Shown here one piece after another: positions 29,511-48,272 of a DNA stretch of 64,000 nucleotides. The stretch spans positions 46,944,210 to 47,008,209 of the forward strand of contig OZ022238.1 of NCBI GenBank assembly GCA_963978895.1, given 5' to 3'. The notes under the pieces are model-generated. The model saw only the letters and a list, made by a program, of their open reading frames with translations, had not been told where the DNA came from and did not search any database. Made by a program: the position numbers and the translations under genes. How positions within the stretch are numbered: the first letter of the stretch is position 1; every line of letters starts with the position of its first letter. The DNA comes from Erpobdella octoculata (lineage: Eukaryota; Annelida; Clitellata; Hirudinida; Erpobdellidae).

Positions 29511-29673
29511 ACGGTTTTTTTTCAATTGTAAAATGTAAGTTTTAAATAACAATCAATTCGTATTTGTGTTTATAAATTTATAAAACAATGGAAAGTTGAG
29601 CATCTCAATAAATTAGCAAAATATGTGATCATTACAATAAAGCACATACTTTTTGATTGTTATTACTACATAA

Positions 29674-29720
29674 TTAGCGGGGTTACCCGGTGTTGCCCGG
29701 GATTTCAGGATAGCATTAAG
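29674..29720 (-). mobile_element. Helitron 3'-end fragment
   Basis: On the minus strand CCCGG-GCAACA-CCGGG is followed by TAACCCCGCTAAT, a hairpin plus CTAA|T terminus. The rest of the element is gone. Confidence 0.6.
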
Positions 29721-29864
29721 GTTCGCAGTAATGTTCGCTATTTATTTATTTTATTTGTTCCGATATGTAATAATATTTTTGATTTAGTTTTAATTGACAA
29801 CCTTTGAATTTTTAAAATGCTCGGTAGATCCATAACGTTAACTAACAGATTAAAAAAATTATAA

Positions 29865-29998
29865 CAAGTACAAAACTAACTTTTGAGTCGTACTCTTTAG
29901 ACCAGCTGATTGATCGACTCAAAGACCATGCCTGTTTCCTCAGAAGGAAAGACAACTTAGTACTGCGGCACAACATAACTAGACTTTGAGAAAGACTA
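29865..29998. repeat. Dispersed repeat, inverted copy of 62885-63008
   Basis: About 130 bp, with only scattered differences, recur in opposite orientation 33 kb away. The forward frame here reads SYSLDQLIDRLKDHACFLRR, so it may be a fragment of a coding element that I cannot name. Confidence 0.7.
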
Positions 29999-30492
29999 TT
30001 ATTTCCGTTTCAAAATAATATCAAGCTTTCATAAATGCAAATGACCATCGATATTTTAGTTAAAATAACACAATAAATGATGAAATGAACATTTAAAAAA
30101 ATAAAATTTTATATTTATTAAAAGATTAAATTTGTTAGCCAATATTTAAAAAAAAACAACCTATTACAATTAAATTTCAAACCACTCATCGAAGAACGTT
30201 TCTTAATTCGGCTGGCAGCAGGACTTCCCTGTCAAAATTAGATTTCCTCGGTCATACAACGAAGTTGCTCAGAAATAAAGTCAACAGGGATTCAATGGTT
30301 GTAATTGATCAAGTGCTTTTTGTTTTGAGGAGTCAAAACATGCTGATGAATTGTTTTTTGACAATAGTGCAATAAATCTGAAATTTAGAAAAGACAATTC
30401 AGAGTTTTGACAGATTTCCTCAAACGAAGAAGCTGCATGATGCAATCGGAGAGATGCTGCTTGGAAAGATGTTGTTCTAGTTCAAGTGAAAG

Positions 30493-31017
30493 TTAATAAC
30501 AAATAGCAGATAGTGGAACTAACGCAAGATAAATAATTTTTACATAATACAAATTAGATTTAAAAAGAACAACGTTTTTCTTGCGCCATAAAATATAAAA
30601 TAACATTCCTTTGAGCTTGGCAGAATTCCTGAATAACTTGGAAAAAGACAGGTATGGGGTAGCTCGGCCGTGCAGAGATTTGTGCACTATTTTGGAAATC
30701 TTATACTCGATTCGTTGCCGAATGCGAAGCCAGTGAAGATCTTTGAGAAGTGGGATGACATGGTCATATTTCCGAGCATTGTAGATTATTTTGGCGGCTG
30801 TGTTGATGAGAATTTGAAGCCGATCCAGATGACAAGAAGGAAGGCCGGCTAGAGTTGAATTTCCGTAATCAATCTTTGGAAGAACCAGGGCGGTAATGAG
30901 AATTTTCCGGGCGTCAATTGAAAGATGAGAGGAGATGCTGCAAATCTCTCTAAGAGAAGCATAGCAAGAACGGGTCGTGTTGTTGACGTGACTGGCCATA
31001 GAGCTTGGGGCGCCCAT
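30493..31017 (-). pseudogene. CR1/L2-type non-LTR retrotransposon, C-terminal reverse transcriptase part
   Basis: The frame includes KILITALVLPKIDYGNSTLA, then LQILINTAAKIIYNARKYDH and a segment like LKDLHWLRIRQRIEYKI. This is the typical region downstream of the reverse transcriptase catalytic core in CR1/L2-type elements. It continues the fragment at 31951-32199, separated by an inserted hAT piece. It is a 5'-truncated dead copy. Confidence 0.8.
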
Positions 31018-31950
31018 CTCCCCTGGCTGCTGGAGGCAGACTCCCCTCCTTTTTATCTCCCCCCTCTTTTTTTATCCCGTCTTTTTTCGGTCCCGAATGT
31101 ACGTATGTTTAAACTAACAAAACTTATCTGCAAATTGAAAATATGGCCACATCCAAATACCAGTAAAATTATAAGCTTTTCCGATATTTATTTAAAAAAT
31201 TACATCACTATGAAGAAAATTAGGCATTGTCTAATGAAGAAGGTGCGCTTGCATAGTGGGAGTAGCATAAGCAACACGAGAAATAATGTCATCATCTCTT
31301 AACTGTACAAGCAAGTCTTTTTCTGATGATATTATCGTGAGGGCTGACAAATAATCATCTGAAATTGATGATCGAAGTCTATTTTTGATGATCTTCAGTT
31401 TACTTTAATCCCTTTCAGCTGAGACATTAGAAACTGCAAGACAAGCAAAGATGCTATACAGACTGTACCAATTTGGAAAGCCAGATAATTCAGAAAGCAA
31501 TTGCAATGGTTTCATAAATGCATATCGTTGCCACTGCCGTTCTTCGTTCAGCTTTGCGTCATTTTCTGTCATGATGACATCGTTGTTGCCAATGTCAGAC
31601 TCAACATCAGCATCTTCAATGTGGTCTTATTCATTGTCAGATTGCCCTTGATCATCGCAACCTTTTTGTAGGAGATCATCAGTATTAGTCGTAGTGCTAT
31701 TTTGAGACAGAAGACAGAACGTTGCTTAACCCTGACAGTTCAGCTGACATCAGCTTGATAGAGTTGGCAAATAATTTTAATGTCAGAACTGCTTATAGAC
31801 TTATCACTAAAGAGAGTCTGAGCTGTGAATAAGGACAATTGCTGTATTAATATAAGGTTCTGTTGCTTAAATCTGCTTCACATCTGTAAGACTAAAGCTC
31901 AGGGGGGGGGGGGGAATTTTCCCCTAGCTTTGCGAGGAAGCATTTGCCTT
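31018..31950 (-). mobile_element. hAT (ZMYM1-type) fragment inserted in the CR1/L2-type element
   Basis: On the minus strand the interior reads GFPNWYSLYSIFACLAVSN and, after a stop, SKLKIIKNRLRSSISDDYLS, a hAT dimerisation domain. A G-run/C-run pair bounds the block (C-rich at about 31010-31080, G-rich at about 31900-31912 and C-rich at about 31955-31965). The flanks show similar but not identical GGGCGC bases (about 31010 and 31966), a possible degraded 8-bp duplication. Confidence 0.55.
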
Positions 31951-32199
31951 CTAATTCCCCCCCTCTGGGCGCTTCTGCATATAACAATCTGAATCCAACC
32001 AGATTCCCAGATTACGAACACGTCTTACTGGTGGGATCAGGCCGGGGCAGATTCGAACCGGGTTAGTAGGGAGAGTTGACGAACGTCGGAAAGACGAGCA
32101 CCAGATCACTTCCGTTTTGTTGGAGTTCAACAGGAGACGGCTGCTGAACATCCAGCGATCGACGGCGTCTACGCATCTCGAGACTTTTAGGTTATTCAA
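31951..32199 (-). pseudogene. CR1/L2-type non-LTR retrotransposon, reverse transcriptase part upstream of the hAT insertion
   Basis: The frame reads CVDAVDRWMFSSRLLLNSNK, then TEVIWCSS and VRRVRNLGIWLDSDC, the segment that precedes the part at 30493-31017 in this family. The catalytic centre is not present upstream. Confidence 0.75.
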
Positions 32200-32383
32200 C
32201 TCTGCTTAGCCAACGAAAAACTGTCTTAACTTGCTTTGTTAAATTTCAATATAAAATGGCAAATTTAAAAATAATACTATTAAAAAATACGCTTTTATTT
32301 AAATGCACTAAAAAGGATAAAATAAATTGTAACATACTTCAATGTCAAGTATTTCTAGTATTTAATCAACTTTATTCTCAGGG

Positions 32384-32660
32384 ATGTCGTATCAGGAAAA
32401 CCTTGAGGGGTCAACGTGCACCAGTTTGTCAAAACATCGCATTTTTTCGAAAACCTCATTTATTTCTTCCTCCCAAAAAACCTGATGATCGGGATGAGAG
32501 GTGGTCGGAGCCACTTAAATTTTCCCATGGTCTGTGTCTTTTTCAGAGACCCGGTGACGTTGTATAGGGGGCCCAACTTTACCGTCAAAGGAGGCCCACC
32601 TAACCTATGCAAAAGGCCCGCACAAACATCTCAAGCGTCAACTTCACTAGCGTTTTAGAG
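32384..32660. mobile_element. hAT-like 5' fragment
   Basis: Starts CAGGGATGTCGTATCAGG and carries the AAACCTGATGATCGGGATG block shared with 20939-21406. No right end identified. Confidence 0.4.
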
Positions 32661-32980
32661 TTTTCAAAAAAATAAAAAAAATTGTACTTTTTAGCTTAAA
32701 GTATTTGTCTCTGTATCCTGAGGCTTTATCATTACTAAATTCAACTCTCGACCATCAATAGTTCTGTTAATTGGCAGATATTTAAGAATTTCGGGCCTTT
32801 TTCAAACCGATTCAATAAAAAATATGACTCAAATAATATCTCAAAAAACATTTAGACTTTCACGGGGCGGTCCAGCAAAAAAGTTGAAAATGACACCTTC
32901 TTTTTTCTAAACAAGTTTAGACGGCTTAACAACAAGTTCTTAAAACAGTAATCATTTGTAATCTGAATAATAGCTGAGTT

Positions 32981-33629
32981 CAGGGACGTCAGTTTGGAGG
33001 GAGCAGAGAGGGTATTCTCCTTCTGACTTCAGTGGGCCCCTTGACATAGTTTCTTATATTTTCAATTTACACATATTTCACATATCAAGTATTTAGAAGA
33101 ATGTGGTCAAGGTTTTTTTTTATTTTATAGACTTATTAATACTTATTATCATCAAAAAGTTGCAAACATTAGTAGCCGCCTAATTGCAAAAGTTTTTCAT
33201 GGTTCACTTAATTTTAGCTTTTAAGTTTCTGATGACCTAATTCTATGATGAAAAAAGAGGTGTTTTGTGTTGATATTGCTCCAGAGAGAAAAAATACAGA
33301 AAGACAGTGAAAGAGAAAAAAGAAAAAAGAGAGGAAAAATTTGAGTAGATTAAAAGTTTAACTTCGATTCCTTTTGTTTGGTTTTACTAAATAAAAAATT
33401 GAAGATATCTTACAACGGACTTAATAACGACAGCAATCAAAATTTAAAAAAAAACTGAAAAAAATGTCGGGCCTCCCTTACGAAATTCCTAGATCCGCCA
33501 CTGGTCAACTTTACCCTTCTTAACGCATTTTTGGGGTATTATTTTTATTTTTCGGAGCCCATAACTACCTCGGCGGCCCACTGAAAAGACAGGGAGGGAA
33601 ATGGTCTTCTGCCCCAATTGACGTCACTG
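32981..33629. mobile_element. hAT-like element with matching ends
   Basis: The left end CAGGGACGTCAGTTTGG and the reverse complement of the right end, CAGTGACGTCAATTGGG, correspond. Another hAT-like right end (CTAGATCCGCCACTG, about 33489-33503) lies inside, suggesting nesting. No coding sequence and no clear duplication. Confidence 0.45.
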
Positions 33630-34171
33630 GTTTTTCTATTTTATAGACTTAATTTCATAAAGAAATGATTTGCAAAAAAATTAGAAGATACCGATTTACA
33701 AACTATAAAAGATTTGTGAACAACGAAGTTTTTAACGGTTCTCTTATTTAACAACCATATCAGCTGTTTTACTAGAACAATAATTAAAAGGCCGCCAATA
33801 GGTATGGATGTATCAGCTGATAGAATTTACACGATTAGAGAGAGGCGGCTGTCTTCTTCATTGGACTAGCGATTATGTTAATACTAAAGATTTAATTATA
33901 TATAAACATGTGTACTGAGCATAGATATATATATCTGTGGTACTGAGTCTAAAGCATAGATGTATATATGTAGCTATAGTCTATATTGCCATAAATAATA
34001 GAACTCTATCTAAAAGGGCCATTGATATTTATTTATATAGTATATAGTATATATATCAATGCTAAAGGCGGTCATGTGAATCATGTGATGCTTTATTTAA
34101 ATTTATCGTTAGCATAAAACTCGACGTTCTTTCTGATTTTTATTTATTTTTGCAATTGCAAAGTTCCCGAG

Positions 34172-37100
34172 ATGCGGATTTCGTTGTTCCTAGGTTCGTT
34201 TTAAAAATAACTTTTAATACGAATTGTACGGTGATATTGTTATGAAAAAAATTTAATAAATCACAAACTTTTGTTTACAGCCGTTCTACTGTTCTGTTGT
34301 TGTTACAACAGCTGTTCTTCACAAGAATTCGAGCCATGGCCTGACTGTTATTATGTCGAAGGTGTCCTCCGCCTCCCGTATGCCGAAATAAACGAACCTT
34401 TCGTCGGATGGTACGAGGCTGGAAAGAACAGAAGCAGGGTTGATTATTATGGTATGTTTTATATATATTATTATAGAATATAGATAAATTAATAGCTGTA
34501 TGCCGTATATCTAGAATCTAGAATTCTAGCTTTTATTGATAGAATGTAACTAACATTACTAACATTAAGTATACAGTCTATAGTGTCTCTATAATAGTCT
34601 TAGTCGTATAGTCACTATAAGACAGTACAAGTATGGTTTAGTGTAGTGTGGTGTGTTGCTAATCTGCTAATGGCTAATGTTATTTGTTATAACAAACTAG
34701 AAACATAAGTAGAGTAATTCATAATTTAATAACACCAATAATCCATCTGATTATTATTTTTATGTTTCTCCTTGAAGGCACGGTTGAGACATATCAGGTT
34801 GGCGGTTTATCTGAAAAAGAGTATGGATACACCTTGAAAGTTGCCCCCATGACAACAGAAGAGGTCATCAACGTGAAGACGTGCTTCAGGGCCAATGGAA
34901 CCGAAACGAGTCCAGTTGGTCCGCAGGCACTTCTTCCGGATTTGTCAGACTTTCAGGTTTGACTTTAGAATAAATTTATTTTGTTTCGTAGATTTTTTAT
35001 AAACTTATATATATAATGAAATATCAAGTTGTAGGGGAAAATTTATGAAGTTGTATAATTGAAAACTTCATTTACTGACAGGTCAGTGGAACAGAGCTCG
35101 TCAATGGTGAAAATTGTACCCTGTGGCTGAAAGTGACCATCGTGGAAGGCAGGAAGAATACTTATAAATTATACCAAAACGCGAACTCGGGAAAACCCGT
35201 CCGATACGAGATGATCGGTTACAATTCACTCATCGGATCTCACTACGATAGATATTACATCGATTATCTTCAATTCATGCCCAGGAGATCTTTCCCGTCG
35301 AGAATCTTTACTCCATCGGAAAGTACGTAATTAATTCACTAGAAGAATATTTTATTATATTAATGTTAAATTGAATTGTTGAATATTAAATATTATTTTA
35401 AAACATAACTGTCATAAAATATATTGTTTTATTTTATTTTAAATTAATTTGTTATATATATATTTTTTTGAAGGTTTGACGTGTGGAGGTTTCCCCGGTC
35501 CAGGTGATTCGTGGCATCACATGAATCCGATGCGTGAATTCATTCACCACGACGACTCACACATTCATAACGAGTTTGACGAGTTCAAGAAAAACCACGG
35601 AAAGGTTTACGACAGCGACTCGGAGCATGCTGCCAGGATCACAAACTTTAAGCACAATTTCAGGTATGAGATTGGTTCTGTCTTCAAAGTGGCTTATCCT
35701 TGTAGGCATTATAAAAAAAAAAAAAAACAAATAAAAAAAAAGATATTTTTCAAAAACCAGCAAACTGACTTTACATTTTTAGGAGTTTATATTTATTAAA
35801 TTTTAATACAACGATCGAATGCTTCAAATTACCTGCTGTGAAAATTTCCAAAAGCGGTTGACAAAGCTCACACAAATCGGTTGTGTACAGATATCTAGGC
35901 AATTAACGTCGTTAATCACCAGCCAGGAACAGTAACAATTCAGCAAAGAATACAATTTTCAAATTTTTGTTTTTAGATTCATCCAATCCAAGAACAGGCA
36001 AGGTCTGACGTACAGTTTATCCGTTAATCATCTGGCTGATATGAATGATGAAGAGATGAGAATGATGAGGGGAAGGAAAAGACTTCCCATTCAATACAAT
36101 GGAGGTCTTCCTTTTAACAAGTCGGAGCTCAGCGATGTCACCGTTCCTCCGTATTTCGACTGGAGACCTCTTGGTATTGTTTTGTTTCTGTGATTTTCAA
36201 TTTATTTGTTTTTTGCTTTTAATCGAAATATAATTCAAATGTTTTAAATAATTTATATCAATGAGCAACAGAAAAGTAATATTTGAAGGTTTTAGCACAG
36301 AAAAATTTGGGAAATAAGCTTGAATTCCAGCTTGGTTGAAACAATCATGGCTGCTACAGATAACTCTATTTAGTTTCTTTCATTGTTGCATAATTTAAAT
36401 TTGCTGTTTCTCTCACTGATCAAACATTTCAACCACAGCTGTCTAATATCTAATATGTGCCAAGCATAGTTTATCATTTTTGCCTTGCTAGCAATTGTTT
36501 TTTTTTCTGAATTTACGATAATCCATTCATTAATATTTTGTATAAAAAAATAAATTTACTTGCCAGGTGCTGTTACACCCGTGAAGGATCAGGCAGTCTG
36601 CGGTTCGTGTTGGAGTTTCGGAACGACCGGATGTGTCGAAGGAGCTCACTTTTTGAAAGTTGGTTCTTTATTGATTGTTTATCAAGATAAATTCTCATAG
36701 TTAGCCTTGTCTTTTCTTTAACTAATTATAGTAGAATAGCAGAACCGGTAGAATTGTCATATTCAAAGTATCGGATTGTCGATCAAAAGCCAGACACTGG
36801 GTGATATATTGTAATATTTGGACATTATATAATATATAATGTACAAATATTACAATATAGTATATTATATTAGTATATAATGTTACATTATATATTATAT
36901 AATGTAACATTGTATGTGTATATTGTTCAATAAAACAATCTGAGTATTTATTAATTTTATGGAGTAAACTAATATTAATTGATGTCAAGTTTGTTGTCCT
37001 TAAATGACATTTATGCTGAAATAAGAAATAAATTGATTCCAAATATTGTTAATTCAATGTATAATGGTCATTAAATTATTGTAGACCAAAGAATTGGTCC

Positions 37101-38313
37101 GACTGTCTCAGCAGGAGTTGATCGATTGCAGTTGGGGGGAGGGAAACAACGGATGTGACGGTGGAGAAGACTTCAGATCATATCAGTGGATCATGAAGCA
37201 TGGGCTTGCCAAGGAAGAAGATTACGGTGGTTATTTGGGACAGGTATGTCTTTTTAAAAATTTTTATGTAGTTTAATTTCTTAATTGTGTGTCTGCATCT
37301 TTGGAACTGGCTGGCATCTTCAGTCTTAAAATTGAGAAGAGCACAGCACCCTGTTATGAAACTATGAAGCCTAATTCAATTCAATTCAGTTTAACAATCT
37401 TTAGTGTGGCATGAATCAGCAGACTTCTAGGCCACAAACAGGTGCATCTTGATGGATACTAGCCCATTCGTCGCAAAGCCGTTTCGTCGCAGGGTACATT
37501 TTCGTCGCGACATTGCGACGAAAATTCACACCTTGCGACGAAACGGCTTGTACCCCATCTTGAGAGCCTTTCTAAACTTTTCGGTTGTAGATGCGATTGT
37601 GACCTTCCTTGGAAGACGACTAATGAGTCACTTAGATGCATCTGATTAAAGTAGAATATCTACTGCAGTTATCACCCTTAGCAATTTTACCAATTAGTAG
37701 AGGCATTATATTTCTCTATAAATTTTTTGAATCTTTCGCTGTCGAACAGCCATTTCATGAATTAATTTAATAATATCGTCATTTTTATTTCTTAAATAGG
37801 ATGGATATTGCAAAATGAAATCTGTGAAGCCCACAGCTTTCATGAAGGGCTACGTGAACATCACATCTGGAGACGTTGAAGCTTTCAAGTCGGCCATGAT
37901 CAAATTTGGTCCGCTGTCCGTTGGCATCGATGCTGCCCACAAGAGTCTTTCATTCTACAGTAACGGAGTTTACTACGAGCCTGATTGCGGTAGTTTTCTT
38001 TTTAGATATTTGAAAATTGCTGTAGCTTTTTGACCCCAGCTTTAGAGCTTTAACTTATTTTTAATGCAGCTACTGTAGTTGAATTTTTTTTAATTTTCAA
38101 TTCTTTAAAGAAAAAATTTTGCTTTCAGGAAGAACAATAGAAAGCATTGATCATGCTGTCCTTGCAGTTGGCTACGGTACATTGAATGGCGAAAACTACT
38201 GGATAATAAAGAATTCATGGAGCACTTATTGGGGAAATGACGGATATGTGTTTATGTCACAAAAGAACAACAACTGTGGCGTCACCACTGCCTCCACCTA
38301 TGTCATCATGTGA
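34172..38313 (+). CDS. Papain-family cysteine protease of the 26/29 kDa (cathepsin-like) type, 10 exons, 541 aa
   Basis: Exons 34172-34193, 34281-34451, 34778-34956, 35082-35322, 35474-35663, 35977-36173, 36567-36658, 37085-37243, 37800-37989 and 38129-38313 splice in frame. A signal peptide (MRISLFLAVLLFC) is followed by an N-terminal domain of about 190 residues, typical of the 26/29 kDa insect protease. Next come an I29-type inhibitor propeptide ([18 protein letters not shown]) and the C1A domain. Catalytic residues are Gln342, Cys348 (VCGSCWSFG), His489 ([11 protein letters not shown]) and Asn509 (IIKNSW). Length fits the family (about 540-550). The expected product is a secreted or lysosomal endopeptidase processed to two chains. 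Intron 7 holds AT palindromes and intron 8 a GC-rich hairpin. AATAAA lies at 38342. Confidence 0.93.
36806..36858. repeat. 53-bp AT palindrome in protease intron 7
   Basis: The arms ATATTGTAATATTTG and CAAATATTACAATAT enclose ACATTATAT-AAT-ATATAATGT, itself palindromic. A second AATGTTACATT / AATGTAACATT palindrome follows at about 36879-36911. Confidence 0.9.
37476..37549. repeat. GC-rich foldback in protease intron 8
   Basis: The outer arms AAGCCGTTTCGTCGCA (37476-37491) and TGCGACGAAACGGCTT (37534-37549) are perfectly complementary. The inner arms ATTTTCGTCGC and GCGACGAAAAT pair around GACATT. It differs sharply in base composition from the intron around it. Confidence 0.93.
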
Positions 38314-38341
38314 TTCCATCATTAATTTGTTTATTACCACT

Positions 38342-38347
38342 AATAAA
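38342..38347 (+). terminator. AATAAA poly(A) signal of the protease gene
   Basis: First AATAAA after the stop, 29 bp downstream. Confidence 0.6.
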
Positions 38348-39406
38348 AATTTTTGATATGTATCTATTTTATTTTCTGTAACATAAATACTTTCTAAAAA
38401 ATTTGTCTGCAATTGTATGTTATTCTTCATGCAAGATCTGTGGTCTTTAAATACAGTAACTCAATCAAGGATTCAAGCTCAATTCAATCAATCAATGCCT
38501 TATTTATAACTTTTTAAATTTTTTAATAGTCAGTTGTTATTTTTTTTTAAATTTCTTGTTAAGTCGCTGTTTTTGTGTCGATTTTTTAACTTAACGGGAA
38601 AATTAACGCGTCTCGTTGATTTTACGTCAATCGCTGAAGTTTGTAAACAATTTATTTGGTCTGCGATTTTTGTATTTTCCCGCCTAAATTTGTTGAAATA
38701 AAGCTAAAAGGCAACTTTAAAAATAGTAGTATTGTGCTTCAATTTGTTGGCGTAAAATATCGTTGTTCTCGTAAATAATAAAAGATTTTTGTGACAGGGT
38801 TGTGGTAGTTTTAGTCAATTTTAGTGTCTAGATTGGAGTCCCGTGCTAATAAGTCATCAGTCAAAAAATGATACTTGTTCGAACATGTCTACCCTTCTAG
38901 CGTGCTTTATCGCCGCCGAGTTGAAGAATGAATTAATATTAAGGGAGTGTGATATCGGTCAGATATGAATCTAAGCTTTGACGAGATAATTGGATATTTC
39001 ATAAAGTATAAACAGTATAATATAAACATAAACAAACGTTTTCTCTTCAATCTGCGATGTATCGTGATATCACGGATGGAACGATTTGAAATCACCTGTT
39101 CACCAGGTAGCGTCGATTGCGTGCCATGGCAACGGGCATTCATTATAGATCAGAGTAAAAACAAGTCATTAAGCAACAATTTGTAACTGCATACTTGATA
39201 TAATAGAGAGTGGCGGGATTAGTCGTAAGACGTAAATAAATTTCGTTTGTACTGTAAGTCTCTGTAGTTAAGAAATTTGTGTCTCAACTGTTTGTCTGTT
39301 TGGTGAGTTTTGAAATATCAAACCTTATTTTTAGAACTTCAGATCTGTTGGTTATTTTAAAAAAAAATAGTTATTTGAAAACTTAAAGCACAATCCAGTT
39401 CACGAT
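38348..39406. other. Intergenic region upstream of KIF17
   Basis: AT-rich; no gene seen. It should contain the KIF17 promoter and 5' UTR, but I cannot point to a specific element. Confidence 0.45.
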
Positions 39407-46877
<7,471 letters not shown>

Positions 46878-46995
46878 TATCACTTGAAGTTTTATTTATA
46901 GAAACAAGTGTAGGCATTAAATGCCATTTGCTAGTGTAAATAGGAGAAATAATACCCATAATATATTGTTCACCTATATTTATAATCTATCTCAT

Positions 46996-47112
<117 letters not shown>

Positions 47113-47347
47113 GTTATTTTTAGGAGATGTTATTTATGCACGCAGTCTGTGATATCTTTTAGTTAAATTTCTTGAGTTGTTAAACTATTTGGCATATTAT
47201 CGTTGAAATTCGACGCCTACTTGAGTCGTATTTGTGTTTTATTTATTTATTTTTATTTTCATACACTTCTTGTAGAATTATTTGAAGTGCTAGTTAGGAT
47301 TTTTTTAAATTATTGAGCTAATGACTTGTTTTAGCCCTTGCGTCAAT

Positions 47348-47353
47348 AATAAA
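47348..47353 (+). terminator. Candidate KIF17 poly(A) signal
   Basis: AATAAA about 470 bp beyond the stop; the 3' UTR would then contain the (AT)n array. Confidence 0.4.
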
Positions 47354-48272
47354 ATCTATTAAGAATCTCAAAATTACCTACTCGTGTTATTAATAAACAC
47401 AAGAAAAATGCGTTAGCATCGCCTTATTCCCACTACCTACCTAACTATCCAGATCTAATAATAAACGCAGAAAATGTAGATCTTCAAATGTCTGAAATTC
47501 TCTTGGAATGCTGCATGTTGGAAGTAAAAGTTAAGCAAATGGCCTTTGATCTATGTAAAAATACGCTCCTGCTAAATCATTTGTCGCTGATGTTGAACAA
47601 AACGCCTCTCAATTATCTAACCATCTGAATTCCGCCTACTTTTTGTTGGCCTTTAAAAACATGCATGGTTTAAACGACTATAACTTTCACGAGCTATATA
47701 TTGAATCGGCTAAACGCCTGCAAACTTTTTGCAGATTTAAACAGCCTATTTATTGACTTTAAGTTATATAGGCTTAGTTTTTATTAGTTTTTTGTAAGTA
47801 ATTTAAATATTGTTCAGTCGTATGAAAAAATGTGCACGGTCTAATAATCGAAAATAAAAATAAAACCCTTAACTACCGTTTTCACACTGATGTTTTGCAT
47901 GTATATATATATATACATATATATACACACACATTTCTTTGTATTTATCAGTCGGCTGCTGAAGTTGTTCGTTGCAACTAACTCTGCAATGCAGCACTAG
48001 TCAATGCTCCAGGATTGCTATATGAGAGTTGGAAATACTCCAATGATAGGCGGGGAGCAGGGAACACGGGTCTGCCGGATGCTAGCAATACTGGATTATC
48101 GGAATAAGTAGGAGTTAGTTAGTTAAGTAATTAGGCAAGTTATTACTTATTCATTTAATTGAAAAACTAATTGGCCAAATATAAATATTGTCCAACATTC
48201 ATTCATTCATATATCAGCTGATATATTAGATTTAATTGTTATAGCTAAAAGGTAAAGCTCCCTCTGGCAAGC
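47354..48272. other. Intergenic between KIF17 and the Ser/Tyr/Arg-rich gene
   Basis: A short frame around 47575-47755 (SNHLNSAYFLLAFKNMHGLN) looks protein-like but has no start or recognisable family. Otherwise nothing identified. The segment near 48000-48270 is the likely 5' region of the next gene. Confidence 0.4.

Noticed and set aside
35449..35799. Longer frame running past protease exon 5
   Set aside because: A consensus donor (CAG|GTATGA) at 35663 and continuation in exon 6 preserve the propeptide; the tail after it is intronic lysine-rich sequence.
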